Shown piece after piece: positions 44,524 to 52,907 of a stretch of 64,000 bases of DNA (positions are counted from its first letter, which is position 1; each line of letters begins with the position of its first letter). Source of the stretch: Paenibacillus pini JCM 16418 (GTDB lineage: Bacteria; Bacillota; Bacilli; Paenibacillales; Paenibacillaceae); contig NZ_BAVZ01000005.1 of assembly GCF_000576305.1 (NCBI RefSeq), forward strand, positions 1 through 64,000, read 5' to 3'. The position numbers and the translations under genes were made by a program. The notes below the pieces were generated by a model that was given only the letters and a program-made list of their open reading frames with translations, was not told the DNA's origin and ran no database searches.

Positions 44524-44650
44524 TAAAGCTAAACAAAGCACGTTTCATTTTATCGCCTCAGCGTTTACTTTAGTAGCAGTGTTCTTTGTGAATGCAGCGA
44601 GTCCTGTATTTGTCTACAGCGGCGAGACTCCAGAAGAACTCTTGAAATAA
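44510..44650 (+). CDS. agrD: AgrD-type autoinducer precursor without cysteine
   Basis: 46 residues, missed by simple gene finders because it is short and starts at TTG 44510; AAGGAGGTGAG precedes it. Layout is classic AgrD: amphipathic N-terminal helix (residues 1-28), a short core, then an acidic tail GETPEELLK whose PEEL matches the conserved P-x-E-L recognition motif. By alignment to S. aureus the ring would be Ser31-Pro-Val-Phe-Val35, a five-residue lactone closed by Ser instead of Cys. Overlaps agrB by 14 nt. Confidence 0.88.
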   Translation: MTLINKAKQSTFHFIASAFTLVAVFFVNAASPVFVYSGETPEELLK

Positions 44651-44670
44651 ATGGATTGGGGCTGATTCCA

Positions 44671-45048
44671 GTGCAATTATCCGTAACGAAGGATATTGAT
44701 GGTGAATCAGGAATAGTAAAGCTACGAGTGAATGACATCTTATTCCTGGAAGCAATGAAAAAGAAGCAATGTGTTGCATTTCATACGTTAGAAAGTATTT
44801 TTTATCTACCTGGTTCATTAAAATACTGGTCTACTACTCTTAATAATAGTGGATACACTTTTAGAATTGTAGATCGAAGCAACTCGGTGAACGTTGATAA
44901 AATAGTTCGTATTGATAATGTATTTAAAAAAGCTTATTTCGAATACGATATAAGAAAAGGTTCTAAATGTTGCACGATGTCAGAACAAAGATGTTCTGAT
45001 TTGGTAGATGAGTTCTTTGTAACAATCCCGGGCTTGTATTTATCTTAA
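44671..45048 (+). CDS. Stand-alone LytTR-domain DNA-binding regulator
   Basis: 126 residues from GTG 44671 (TTG 44656 also possible; both have weak ribosome sites). Nearly the whole protein is one LytTR domain: VKLRVNDILFLEAMKKKQCVAFHTLESIFYLPGSLKYWSTTL, then FRIVDRSNSVNVDKIVRIDNV. AgrA has such a domain fused to a receiver; here the receiver is absent, so it is not controlled by phosphorylation. It starts 20 nt after agrD and closes the cassette. Confidence 0.88.
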   Translation: MQLSVTKDIDGESGIVKLRVNDILFLEAMKKKQCVAFHTLESIFYLPGSLKYWSTTLNNSGYTFRIVDRSNSVNVDKIVRIDNVFKKAYFEYDIRKGSKCCTMSEQRCSDLVDEFFVTIPGLYLS

Positions 45049-45054
45049 AATTAG

Positions 45055-45092
45055 AAAGGAGCTGCTTCTTGAGAGAGGCAGTTCCTTTTTTT
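45055..45092 (+). terminator. Terminator of the agr-type cassette
   Basis: AAAGGAGCTGC pairs with GGCAGTTCCTTT (one mismatch, one G-U), then T5. Also faces the convergent kynU. Confidence 0.85.
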
Positions 45093-45147
45093 GTGTACAT
45101 TAAAAGAGTGCTCTGTTCTGTCTTATAGATAGAAGCACTAACCTAAC

Positions 45148-46434
45148 TTAAGCTACGACACCACGTTTAGTATCAAACGCTTCGTATTGTTTCTCTACAA
45201 TAATGCTTTTAAGTATTTGTACCGTCTTCCAAACATCTTCATACGTCGTGTAGAGAGCCACGGGTGCTAACCGTACCACGTTTGGTGAACGATAGTCTGG
45301 AATAACATGATTTTGCTTGAGTGCCTTACAAATACGAACAGCTTCATCATGCTCTAGGCTGATATGACCACCGCGGCGAGCATCATCCATAGGGTTCGCG
45401 ATCGTATATCCTAGACCTTGAAGCTCCTCGTTAATTAAATCAATCATGTATCGAGAGATATGAAGTGATTTCCGGCGTATGTCTTCGATTGTGGTCATCT
45501 CAAAAATTTCTAATGATCCGATTAATGGTGCGATACTGAAAATATGCGGGGTACCAATTTGGTAAGCGCCTGCAGTCTGTTCAACAGTTAAGCTGTGCTC
45601 CATATCAAACTGTTTATTTTTGTTGGAGCTGTACCAGCCCGTGAGCCCAGGAATTCGGCCAAAATGCTTCTTATTCACATACAGTGAAGCTACACCGCCA
45701 GGTCCACCATTTAAGTACTTATAATTGCACCATAGTGCAAAGTCGACATCCCAATCGCTTAAATAGTGGGGAATGGAGCCGACAGAATGGCAGCCATCGA
45801 ATCCAATCAGAATGCCGCGTGCATGGGCTTCGGCTGTCAGTCTTTGCATATCCAGTAATTGGCCGCTGCGATACAGCACGGTTGGAAGCAAGATTAATGC
45901 GACTTCCTCAGACATGGCCGCAATAATATCATCTTCTTCGATCATACGACCATCTCGGCTGGTTACTCGGATGAGATGCTGATCAGGATCGAAACCTTTT
46001 AGACGAAGCTGGCTTTGCAGGGCATATATATCTGTAGGGAAATCAAGTTCAGTCGCCATGATTTTGGTGCGTTTGCCTTGAGGCTGATAGAACGTTGAGA
46101 CTAGCTGATGAATATTACTTGAAGTGGAGCCTGTAATAATCACTTCTTCCGCTTCTGCACCAACTAGCGCAGCCATCTGTTTGGAGAGGCTTTCAGGTAA
46201 AAAGAACCATGGGCGCTCCCCTTGAGTCCAGCCATCAATGTTATGTGTCTTCCAAGATTCGAGCAATTCAAACATTGTTCGTTCAGATCGTTTGGAAATT
46301 AAGCCTAGTGAATTCCCATCTAAATAGATCAGATCATCGTTAACATAAAACTCATTTCGTAAGGGCGCTAATGCATCCGATGCATCTAGTTGTTTGGCGT
46401 AATCCAGGGAAAAATCTTTTGTAATCGCTTTCAA
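45148..46434 (-). CDS. kynU: Kynureninase
   Basis: 428 residues from TTG 46434, which follows GAAGAGGTGAC; the longer upstream frame runs through the promoter. PLP-dependent aminotransferase-fold enzyme that cleaves kynurenine or 3-hydroxykynurenine to (3-hydroxy)anthranilate and alanine. The PLP lysine is Lys239 in [12 protein letters not shown]; also YLDGNSLG near the N-terminus and [12 protein letters not shown] later. It feeds the dioxygenase encoded at 35.5 kb, and its promoter carries the same operator although the agr-type island lies between. Confidence 0.96.
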   Translation of the reverse strand: MKAITKDFSLDYAKQLDASDALAPLRNEFYVNDDLIYLDGNSLGLISKRSERTMFELLESWKTHNIDGWTQGERPWFFLPESLSKQMAALVGAEAEEVIITGSTSSNIHQLVSTFYQPQGKRTKIMATELDFPTDIYALQSQLRLKGFDPDQHLIRVTSRDGRMIEEDDIIAAMSEEVALILLPTVLYRSGQLLDMQRLTAEAHARGILIGFDGCHSVGSIPHYLSDWDVDFALWCNYKYLNGGPGGVASLYVNKKHFGRIPGLTGWYSSNKNKQFDMEHSLTVEQTAGAYQIGTPHIFSIAPLIGSLEIFEMTTIEDIRRKSLHISRYMIDLINEELQGLGYTIANPMDDARRGGHISLEHDEAVRICKALKQNHVIPDYRSPNVVRLAPVALYTTYEDVWKTVQILKSIIVEKQYEAFDTKRGVVA

Positions 46435-46477
46435 TAATGTCACCTCTTCTAGGTAAAATGCAACTCGTGATGTGTAC

Positions 46478-46506
46478 ACTATAATATAATTATGACACAG
46501 TGTCAA
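46478..46506 (-). promoter_or_regulatory. Promoter-operator of kynU
   Basis: On the minus strand: -35 TTGACA (46506-46501), 17-bp spacer, -10 TATAGT (46483-46478). The perfect 13-bp palindrome TGACACAGTGTCA (46493-46505) starts one base inside the -35. Same elements and spacing as the promoter at 35390, which strongly suggests one regulator. Confidence 0.85.
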
Positions 46507-46545
46507 TATTATTTGAGTGCGGTTCAACTTCACATAAATGCCCAA

Positions 46546-46775
46546 TTGAAAAAGGGGTTTTATGAAAGGGGAAGAAACTTAAAGAAGACAAAATTCGCGA
46601 GAAGTATATATAATTTTTCCCTTTAAACCCTGCCTATCATGGATTGCTATTTACAAAATTATGGAGGCTGATAGACAGTGGCTTTCTGCTCTAGCATCTC
46701 TATAATATTTCTAAGTAAAATAAAACTTACTCCTGAGTTCTTATAAATCTCCTTAAATAAACTCTTATCAATCAA
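46546..46775. other. Intergenic region upstream of kynU
   Basis: AT-rich stretch between the kynU promoter and the clpP terminator. A 61-codon minus-strand frame runs through the terminator and has no ribosome site; no gene, RNA or repeat could be supported. Confidence 0.5.
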
Positions 46776-46834
46776 CAAACAAAGAAGCGGTAGTCTAGGA
46801 CTTATTTTTACGTCCGCGCTACCGTTTCTTTGTG
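46776..46834 (-). terminator. Terminator of clpP
   Basis: ACAAAGAAGCGGTAG pairs with CTACCGTTTCTTTGT (one mismatch); on the minus strand T-rich sequence follows. It begins 23 nt beyond the clpP stop. Confidence 0.8.
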
Positions 46835-46856
46835 TGCTATTCATTGTAATCGATCA

Positions 46857-47441
46857 CTACACAGGTTGTGTAATAATCTTATCTACGATCCCGTATACTA
46901 CAGCTTCTTGTGCTGAAAGGTAAAAGTCGCGATCGGTATCTAGCTGGATCTTTTCCAGTGGCTGGCCCGATTTTTCGGCAATCGTCTTGTTAATTTTATC
47001 CCGAAGCTTCAAGATACGACGTGCCGAGATATCGATATCGCTTGCAGGACCTTGAGCACCCCCTAGCGGCTGATGAAGCATAAACTCACTGTTAGGAAGT
47101 GCATAACGCTTACCTTTTTGACCGCCAATGAAGAGGAATGCACCCATGGATGCTGCTATTCCCATACATATGGTACTGACATCTGGTTTGATAATATCCA
47201 TGGTGTCCAGAATAGCGTAGCCTGCGGAAACGGAGCCACCAGGGCTATTGATATAGAGTGAGATATCTTTCTCAGGATCATCTGCCGTTAGAAAAAGCAA
47301 TTGTGCAATAATGCTACTAGCTACTTGATCATTAACTTCTGAGCTTAGGAAGATAATACGATCTTTCAGCAGTCGTGAATAAATATCATAGGTACGTTCT
47401 CCAAGGCGAGTTTGCTCGACAACGTAAGGAATTGTGTTCAT
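46857..47441 (-). CDS. clpP: ATP-dependent Clp protease proteolytic subunit
   Basis: 194 residues from ATG 47441 behind AGGAGG; an upstream in-frame start at 47483 would fall in the sigma-factor gene. Serine protease that forms the double ring of ClpXP/ClpCP. Catalytic triad: Ser98 (GIAASMGA), His123 (FMLHQPLGG) and Asp172 (DTDRDFYL). Length and sequence are typical, though many Paenibacillus genomes carry more than one clpP. Follows the sigma-factor gene on the same strand with the stop and start regions about 30 nt apart. Confidence 0.95.
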   Translation of the reverse strand: MNTIPYVVEQTRLGERTYDIYSRLLKDRIIFLSSEVNDQVASSIIAQLLFLTADDPEKDISLYINSPGGSVSAGYAILDTMDIIKPDVSTICMGIAASMGAFLFIGGQKGKRYALPNSEFMLHQPLGGAQGPASDIDISARRILKLRDKINKTIAEKSGQPLEKIQLDTDRDFYLSAQEAVVYGIVDKIITQPV

Positions 47442-47470
47442 ATATAGCCTCCTACAGATTAGGCATGAGG

Positions 47471-48181
47471 CTACGCCGCACATAAATAGGAAGACAACGA
47501 AGATATCGAAGATACCGATGTCACATGAACGGATTGGAGTTTCAATTTGTGTTGTTCTACGAAATGCTGCGTCAGCGTTAAGGCTTGAGCAAGTTCTTGC
47601 AATGACTCAGGCTTCTCTAGCCGTATGGCATGTAGCAGTATATTGCGAAAGGAACTAAGCTCCACATCACTCCAATACTGTTCGACAGACGGAACTGCAG
47701 AATCTCCGTTTATATTGCGGCGTGCCCGATGCAGTAATGATTTAACGGTGGTTTCGTTCATTTCAAGCATTTGCGAAATATCTGCAAGCGGGAATTCAAA
47801 AATTTCCTTCATCACAAAGACGATTAATTGCTTCGGAGTCAATTTCTCAATGAGAGAGTCAATGCCTTCAAGCAGCCGATGATTAGGCTGGTCATGAACT
47901 TGTGGCTCAAGTATCATTTCTGCAGACTGTCTAGATTGCTTCCGAATATGATCTATCCATTGATTGCGCGCAATGGTTGCCAGGAATGAAAAACTAACTT
48001 CGCGGTTCTCTGGCCATTTCTTTTGACAAAACGAAATCGATTTGGCGATGGTATCATGCGCCAGATCCTCGGCATCCCAACAATTACGTGTAATGCGAAG
48101 ACAATATTTTTTTAGCTCAGGGTACATATTTACGATATCTTCGCGCGAAGATCCGGTTTTGGTTGTACTTGGAATTAACAT
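47471..48181 (-). CDS. ECF-like RNA polymerase sigma factor
   Basis: 236 residues from ATG 48181 (GAGGAG 10 nt upstream; ATG 48187 is closer to the site and also possible). Sigma-70 region 2 (about residues 15-85: [29 protein letters not shown]) and region 4 (about 115-160: [42 protein letters not shown]), then a C-terminal helical extension of about 75 residues. No anti-sigma gene adjoins. The C-terminal extension may play a sensing or autoinhibitory part (inference). Confidence 0.88.
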   Translation of the reverse strand: MLIPSTTKTGSSREDIVNMYPELKKYCLRITRNCWDAEDLAHDTIAKSISFCQKKWPENREVSFSFLATIARNQWIDHIRKQSRQSAEMILEPQVHDQPNHRLLEGIDSLIEKLTPKQLIVFVMKEIFEFPLADISQMLEMNETTVKSLLHRARRNINGDSAVPSVEQYWSDVELSSFRNILLHAIRLEKPESLQELAQALTLTQHFVEQHKLKLQSVHVTSVSSISSLSSYLCAA

Positions 48182-48420
48182 GTTCATCACACTCCTCAGA
48201 GGCCTCTATATATAAAACGTTTGATGACCCTCAAAAAGATACGGGGCAGCATTAAAAGCCGAATATTTTTTAAAGTTATTTATTTCCATTATACCGAATT
48301 GTAGTACAGATTGTACCTTCTCAGGTGGTGTAGACTGCCTAGGGCTCGCTCTTCTTTTTTGCAATAACCCATCATATGCTTGTATGGAGACCACTGCTGC
48401 TAAAAGGAGGGGATTCAGGC

Positions 48421-49272
48421 ATGGGAAGAAGGGCTAAGTGGCATAGCAGGGGAACGAGTAAACCCCGAAGTAGACGACGATTTTGGCTGATCATGGCTCT
48501 CGTATTTATCATCGTTCTGCTACAAATGTCTGCTTATGTAGAGCATAGACTGAAGCCTCCTATCATGCATCTAGCTAAAATTCGTATGAAGCAGATCGCC
48601 ACAGATGCGATAAATGAGGCTGTCACTGCTCAAGTGGCTCAGGGAAGTAATGTCGATCAATTAATTGATTGGAAAATGGACAATACCGGCAAAGTATCCG
48701 GGTTTATGCTGAACTATGCGGAACATATGAAAATTACGTCAAACACATTTAAGGTCGTGCAGGCGGCTTTGCAAAACAAACATCGATTGTCAGAGAGCAT
48801 TCCAGTGGGTCAGGCACTGGGGAGTCCGCTTATGGCTTCATTCGGTCCGAATGTTCCCATCAAGGTAGAACCTCAAGGAGCAGTTAAAGTAGACTTGAAT
48901 ACCCGGGAAAAGGATGCAGGCATTAATATGGTGCTTGTCGAGGTATATATTCATGTTACTGTCGAGGTTGCCGTTGTCGTTCCGCTAGACATGGAGCCAG
49001 ATATTATTGATACGGAGATTCCGATATCTTATCTTATGGTGGTGGGCAATGTCCCGATGTACTATTACGATGGAAAAGGTAATCCCGTGGGAAACAATGG
49101 CTCAAATGCGCCATCTATCGCTCTACCCGTTAATCCGTCGCCTGGTACGGCTAATCCGAATACTAATGATCCAACTCAGGGACTTCCCAGTATCGGAATT
49201 TCTAATCAAAGTGGAACACAAAGTAATATTAACGATGGAGCCGAGGATCCTATTGAGGATGATACAAAATAA
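48421..49272 (+). CDS. yunB: Sporulation protein YunB
   Basis: 283 residues from ATG 48421 after AAAGGAGGGG. One N-terminal membrane span (about 18-38) after a basic stretch, then the YunB domain (KIRMKQIATDAINEAVTAQVAQG, later VPIKVEPQGAVKVDL, TVEVAVVVPLDMEPDIIDTEIPISYLMVVG), and a disordered Asn/Pro/Ser/Thr-rich tail. In Bacillus yunB belongs to the mother-cell sigma-E regulon and is needed for full spore formation. The low-complexity tail is longer than I would expect. Confidence 0.88.
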   Translation: MGRRAKWHSRGTSKPRSRRRFWLIMALVFIIVLLQMSAYVEHRLKPPIMHLAKIRMKQIATDAINEAVTAQVAQGSNVDQLIDWKMDNTGKVSGFMLNYAEHMKITSNTFKVVQAALQNKHRLSESIPVGQALGSPLMASFGPNVPIKVEPQGAVKVDLNTREKDAGINMVLVEVYIHVTVEVAVVVPLDMEPDIIDTEIPISYLMVVGNVPMYYYDGKGNPVGNNGSNAPSIALPVNPSPGTANPNTNDPTQGLPSIGISNQSGTQSNINDGAEDPIEDDTK

Positions 49273-49306
49273 AAAAAGAGAGCCTCTGACATTCGTCATG
49301 AGGTTC
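49271..49306. terminator. Shared hairpin between yunB and the M23 peptidase
   Basis: GAGCCTCTGAC and GTCATGAGGTTC pair around ATTC; A7 on the left gives T7 for minus-strand transcripts. It overlaps the 3' end of the M23 gene, whose stop codon falls in the hairpin. Confidence 0.75.
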
Positions 49307-50387
49307 CCTTTGTGTTCTTCTTAAGTGCCTTACGCTCCTCCATTTCCCATCGGTGAAGCAGTGGGTAGGGATCAAATGACCATTCCACAAGACCACTATC
49401 CCTGTAAATACCGTAATGTAAATGAGGTGGGAATTTCCCTTGTGTCCCTGGCTTACCATATCCAGAGCTGCCAACCCAGCCTAAAGTTTGTCCTGGAGTG
49501 ACAATGTCGCCTTCAGCTATCGTCTTATCAAAACCCGATAAGTGAGCGTAATAGTGATAATGGTTCTCCAAATCACGGATGCCAATGCGCCAGCCTCCGT
49601 ATTTGTTCCAGCCTTTAAGTTCCACTACCCCATAACAGGTGCTGCGTACAGGTAGCCCGTGATGTGCAAATAAATCGGTTCCTTCATGGATCCGGAAGCC
49701 GCCCCAGTTACGTCCGCTCCCCCATGTGCTACGGTAAGAGTAGACACTGTTTACTGGTAGCGGAAAGGCGTGCTTGTAAAGATTTAGCGAATTGAATTGA
49801 CTGTAAAGCTTCGAGAATTGTTGTATCCGCTGAACAGCGCGGCTGTTGTGGTAATATTCCCAAAGGGCGATTTTGAAATCATCATCAGATTGTCCATAAC
49901 GAAGCAAATAGGCTGCCATACTGTATAGCACATCCATATCATTATCTGGGTCTGCTTGTCCATCGCCTGAGCCGTCCCGTCCGTACCCACTAAAGAATGA
50001 AATGGATTTAGGCTCATGATCGCGCGGATCAGGATTAAATCTTCCAGTCCATATGGGTTCATTCATGTAAATGCCTGTGACGCGTTCTGGATGATGGCGG
50101 TCTTTGGGATGGGCCTTCGTCATGGTTCGTTCATACTGGTCAATGGCTGCAAGCCTGTACCAAGGAATGCTAGTGACTGCGCTCATTCTGTCGTAAAGCT
50201 GCTTTCGTTCTGACAGCATTTGCTCGAGACTCATTTTTTCTACCTTTTTCGTGTCTTGCTGTGACAAGGTGGGACTGGCATTCACCTTTGCTGGAAGGAC
50301 TGCACAACTGGAAGCCACCGTAGTCCATACGATTGAAGTGAGGACAGCGAGCTTAAAGGATTTGTTGTGAAAATAATAACGACTCAT
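49296..50387 (-). CDS. M23-family metallopeptidase (secreted)
   Basis: 363 residues from ATG 50387, 7 nt after GGGAGG. Signal peptide or anchor (about 12-36), a helical central part, then a LytM/M23 domain at 225-345 with metal-site motifs HEGTDLFAHHG, HYYAHL and HLHYGIY. It should cut peptidoglycan crosslinks. The central region with PERVTGIYMNEPIW and DNDMDVLYSMAAYLLRYG resembles the SpoIIQ/YtrH-independent M23 proteins of Bacillales linked to sporulation; that link is weak. Divergent from lipA. Confidence 0.85.
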   Translation of the reverse strand: MSRYYFHNKSFKLAVLTSIVWTTVASSCAVLPAKVNASPTLSQQDTKKVEKMSLEQMLSERKQLYDRMSAVTSIPWYRLAAIDQYERTMTKAHPKDRHHPERVTGIYMNEPIWTGRFNPDPRDHEPKSISFFSGYGRDGSGDGQADPDNDMDVLYSMAAYLLRYGQSDDDFKIALWEYYHNSRAVQRIQQFSKLYSQFNSLNLYKHAFPLPVNSVYSYRSTWGSGRNWGGFRIHEGTDLFAHHGLPVRSTCYGVVELKGWNKYGGWRIGIRDLENHYHYYAHLSGFDKTIAEGDIVTPGQTLGWVGSSGYGKPGTQGKFPPHLHYGIYRDSGLVEWSFDPYPLLHRWEMEERKALKKNTKGTS

Positions 50388-50498
50388 ATATGGACCTCCC
50401 GATAAGAACAAAAGGGCATAACCTTAGATTATTATTAGATTGGATCTCGAGGCCCCTTTTTATCCATGGATGAAATGGAAGTATTTTGGCGGACTTCA

Positions 50499-50507
50499 TG
50501 ATATAAT
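50499..50507 (+). promoter_or_regulatory. Extended -10 promoter of lipA
   Basis: TGATATAAT with TATAAT at 50502-50507; no consensus -35 at the right distance. 46 nt ahead of the lipA start. Confidence 0.6.
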
Positions 50508-50552
50508 ATGGAACATGCAGCAGTTAACCATGACTCGAAAGAAGGTCAGAAC

Positions 50553-51440
50553 ATGACTACGAATACGATCAAGGAACCTAAACCGGACTGGATACGAATT
50601 AAACTGACAACCGGTGATAACTATCAAGAAATTAAGAGCATGATGCGCTCCAAGACCCTTCACACCGTATGTGAAGAGGCGCGTTGTCCTAACATATATG
50701 AATGCTGGGCTAACCGTACGGCAACATTTATGATTTTGGGTGACATTTGTACACGCGCATGTCGTTTTTGCGCAGTCAATACTGGAAAGCCAACCGAACT
50801 GGATTTACAAGAACCTGAACGTGTAGCTGAAGCTGCTGAGAATATGGGTCTACGTCATTGCGTAATTACAAGTGTGGCTCGTGATGATTTGGCTGATGGC
50901 GGAGCTTCTATTTTTGCAGAAACAATCAAAGCGGTTCGTACGCGGATGCCATTATGTAGTGTTGAAGTACTTATTCCTGACTTCATGGGGAACTGGGATG
51001 CTCTTCAAGTCGTGATGGATGCTAAACCAGATATTCTAAATCATAATATTGAAACCGTTGAACGTATGTCTAACCGTGTTCGTGCGAAAGCGAAATATAG
51101 TCGTTCCTTGGAATTGTTGCAAAAAGCGAAGCAAATGGCACCATCTATTCCTACGAAATCAAGCATCATGCTTGGAGTAGGTGAGGAGTGGGATGAGATT
51201 TTACAAGCGATGGATGATTTACGGGCCGTAGATTGCGGAATATTGACATTAGGTCAGTACCTGCAGCCTTCTCCTAAGCATCTAAACGTACTGAAGTACT
51301 ATCATCCAGATGAATTTGTAGTTCTGAAAGAAGAAGGAATGAAGCGTGGCTTTAATCACGTGGAATCTGGACCGCTTGTGCGTAGTTCGTACCATGCACA
51401 TGAACAGGTTAAATCTGCAGAAGCTGTGGCGAAGTCCTAA
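50553..51440 (+). CDS. lipA: Lipoyl synthase
   Basis: 295 residues from ATG 50553 (AAGAAGGTC upstream; ATG 50508 lies in the promoter). Radical SAM enzyme inserting two sulfurs into protein-bound octanoyl groups. The auxiliary 4Fe-4S cluster Cys40-x4-Cys45-x5-Cys51 ([12 protein letters not shown]) and the SAM cluster Cys66-x3-Cys70-x2-Cys73 (CTRACRFC) are both intact. The stop overlaps the start of yutD (TAATG), the same gene pair as in Bacillus. Confidence 0.97.
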   Translation: MTTNTIKEPKPDWIRIKLTTGDNYQEIKSMMRSKTLHTVCEEARCPNIYECWANRTATFMILGDICTRACRFCAVNTGKPTELDLQEPERVAEAAENMGLRHCVITSVARDDLADGGASIFAETIKAVRTRMPLCSVEVLIPDFMGNWDALQVVMDAKPDILNHNIETVERMSNRVRAKAKYSRSLELLQKAKQMAPSIPTKSSIMLGVGEEWDEILQAMDDLRAVDCGILTLGQYLQPSPKHLNVLKYYHPDEFVVLKEEGMKRGFNHVESGPLVRSSYHAHEQVKSAEAVAKS

Positions 51441-51988
51441 TGGAAGCAGTAACTGGAAGAAAGGCAGGGGAAACTCAATTGATTTTGATCGGCGGTAAAA
51501 ATTATGAAGTCCTGAAAGACTACAGAGATGCCTGGAACCCTGAAGCCTTTCGTGAAAGATACAGCGAAGTGCTTGAGCGATACGATTATATCATTGGAGA
51601 CTGGGGCTATAGTCAGCTTCGTCTAAAAGGGTTTTACAGGGATAACCATCCCAAGGCGAACAAAGATACAGCCATTTCCAGCATGGTCGATTATATTAAC
51701 GAATATTGTAATTTTGGTTGCGCTTATTTTATTTTACAAAAGAGCCGGGAACCTAAAGATAAAGACCGTAAGCCACAACTCGAAGCTGAAAAAGTTAAAA
51801 ACGCTGCAATAAAACAACCTGTAGTTGGGGCTGTGGTTGAACCTACAGTAGAACCTGCGGTAGAGCCTGCGGTAGAACCTTCAGTAGAACCAGTGGTTGT
51901 ACCTAAAGTAGAATCTGCGGTAGAGCCCGCAGTAGAAGCTGTAGCTGAACCAGTGATGAAAAGGACATTAAACTCGAGCAAGACATAG
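51440..51988 (+). CDS. yutD: YutD-family protein with a Val-Glu-Pro repeat tail
   Basis: 182 residues. Residues 10-105 are the YutD domain (DUF1027): [50 protein letters not shown]. The C-terminus (about 130-172) is a low-complexity run of VEPAVEP-like units, probably extended and disordered, and absent from the short Bacillus version as I remember it. Translationally coupled to lipA. Function unknown. Confidence 0.88.
   Translation: MEAVTGRKAGETQLILIGGKNYEVLKDYRDAWNPEAFRERYSEVLERYDYIIGDWGYSQLRLKGFYRDNHPKANKDTAISSMVDYINEYCNFGCAYFILQKSREPKDKDRKPQLEAEKVKNAAIKQPVVGAVVEPTVEPAVEPAVEPSVEPVVVPKVESAVEPAVEAVAEPVMKRTLNSSKT
51838..51957 (+). repeat. Tandem 12-bp coding repeat in yutD
   Basis: Degenerate 12-bp unit (GTAGAACCTGCG-type) encoding V-E-P-A, repeated about ten times with drift. 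In-frame, so copy-number changes would alter protein length without a frameshift. Confidence 0.8.
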
Positions 51989-51989
51989 C

Positions 51990-52021
51990 AAAAAGCGGTT
52001 CCTAAGGGAGCCGCTTTTTTT
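51990..52021. terminator. Bidirectional terminator between yutD and nadK
   Basis: AAAAAGCGGTTCC and GGGAGCCGCTTTTTTT around a short loop. Confidence 0.9.
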
Positions 52022-52040
52022 GTGTTTATACATTTGAAAT

Positions 52041-52841
52041 TTAACCTAAGAAGGCCTCACGTACACGATTCCAGAATGGGAATGGCCGATATCTGGCGAA
52101 GCTGACCTTTTCCTTAGCAACTAGGCAACGAACAGAAATTAGGTCATCCACTTGAATATTTACATGATCAATGGTCAATAGGAGTCTTTGATCCTTACGT
52201 GAGTAAATATCACAGTGATGGTGCTTAGGTAGAAGCAGTGGGGAACCCATTGTACGGAACACCCGATTGTTAATCGAAGCAATTTCTGCAATTTGCAGGG
52301 CTTCAATAGTTGGATGAACCATAGCGCCACCCAAACTTTTGTTATATGCAGTACTACCAGACGGTGTAGATATACAGATGCCGTCACCTCGGAACATCTC
52401 GAAGGTTTGATCGTTAATATCGACTTGGGCCACTACCGTACCATCGACACCTTTGAGTGTGAACTCGTTTAGGGCAATGTACGTTGTTTTACCTGATTTT
52501 CTCTGAATCTCAAGCTCCAGCAGTGGGTATTGAACAATACGCGGCTTAAGAGAGCCTGTTGTGCTTGCGCTCATTAACTCAATGAGCTGCGGTAGCTCGT
52601 CTGCTTTCCAATCAGCATAGAAACCGAGGTGTCCTGTATGTACACCGACAAAAGCTATATCAGGAATATGATCTACAAAGGTGTGAAAAGCTTGAAGCAT
52701 GGTGCCATCTCCACCTATGGAAATTACAATTTCGGGAGATTCGGCATCTAGTTGGAATCCTCTTTGTGATGCAATTTTATGAAATTGTTCACTTAAATCA
52801 ACAGATAACTGATCTCCGCGGTCCAAAACATAGTATCTCAA
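52041..52841 (-). CDS. nadK: NAD kinase
   Basis: 266 residues from TTG 52841, ten nt after AAAGGAG. It phosphorylates NAD to NADP. GGDGT motif at 43-47 and the Asn125-Glu126 pair in ALNEFTLK are present, with STPSGSTAYNKSLGG later. Length matches Bacillus PpnK. Probably co-transcribed with ylbJ upstream on the same strand (66-nt gap). Confidence 0.95.
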   Translation of the reverse strand: MRYYVLDRGDQLSVDLSEQFHKIASQRGFQLDAESPEIVISIGGDGTMLQAFHTFVDHIPDIAFVGVHTGHLGFYADWKADELPQLIELMSASTTGSLKPRIVQYPLLELEIQRKSGKTTYIALNEFTLKGVDGTVVAQVDINDQTFEMFRGDGICISTPSGSTAYNKSLGGAMVHPTIEALQIAEIASINNRVFRTMGSPLLLPKHHHCDIYSRKDQRLLLTIDHVNIQVDDLISVRCLVAKEKVSFARYRPFPFWNRVREAFLG

Positions 52842-52907
52842 GGGTGTTAAGCTCCTTTGTTATGGGTATATACCGATCATAAACAATATCAGAGGATAAC
52901 ACAATGT

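Noticed and set aside
46659..46844. 61-codon frame on the minus strand downstream of clpP
   Set aside because: It runs through the clpP terminator hairpin, lacks a ribosome site and has no recognisable protein features.
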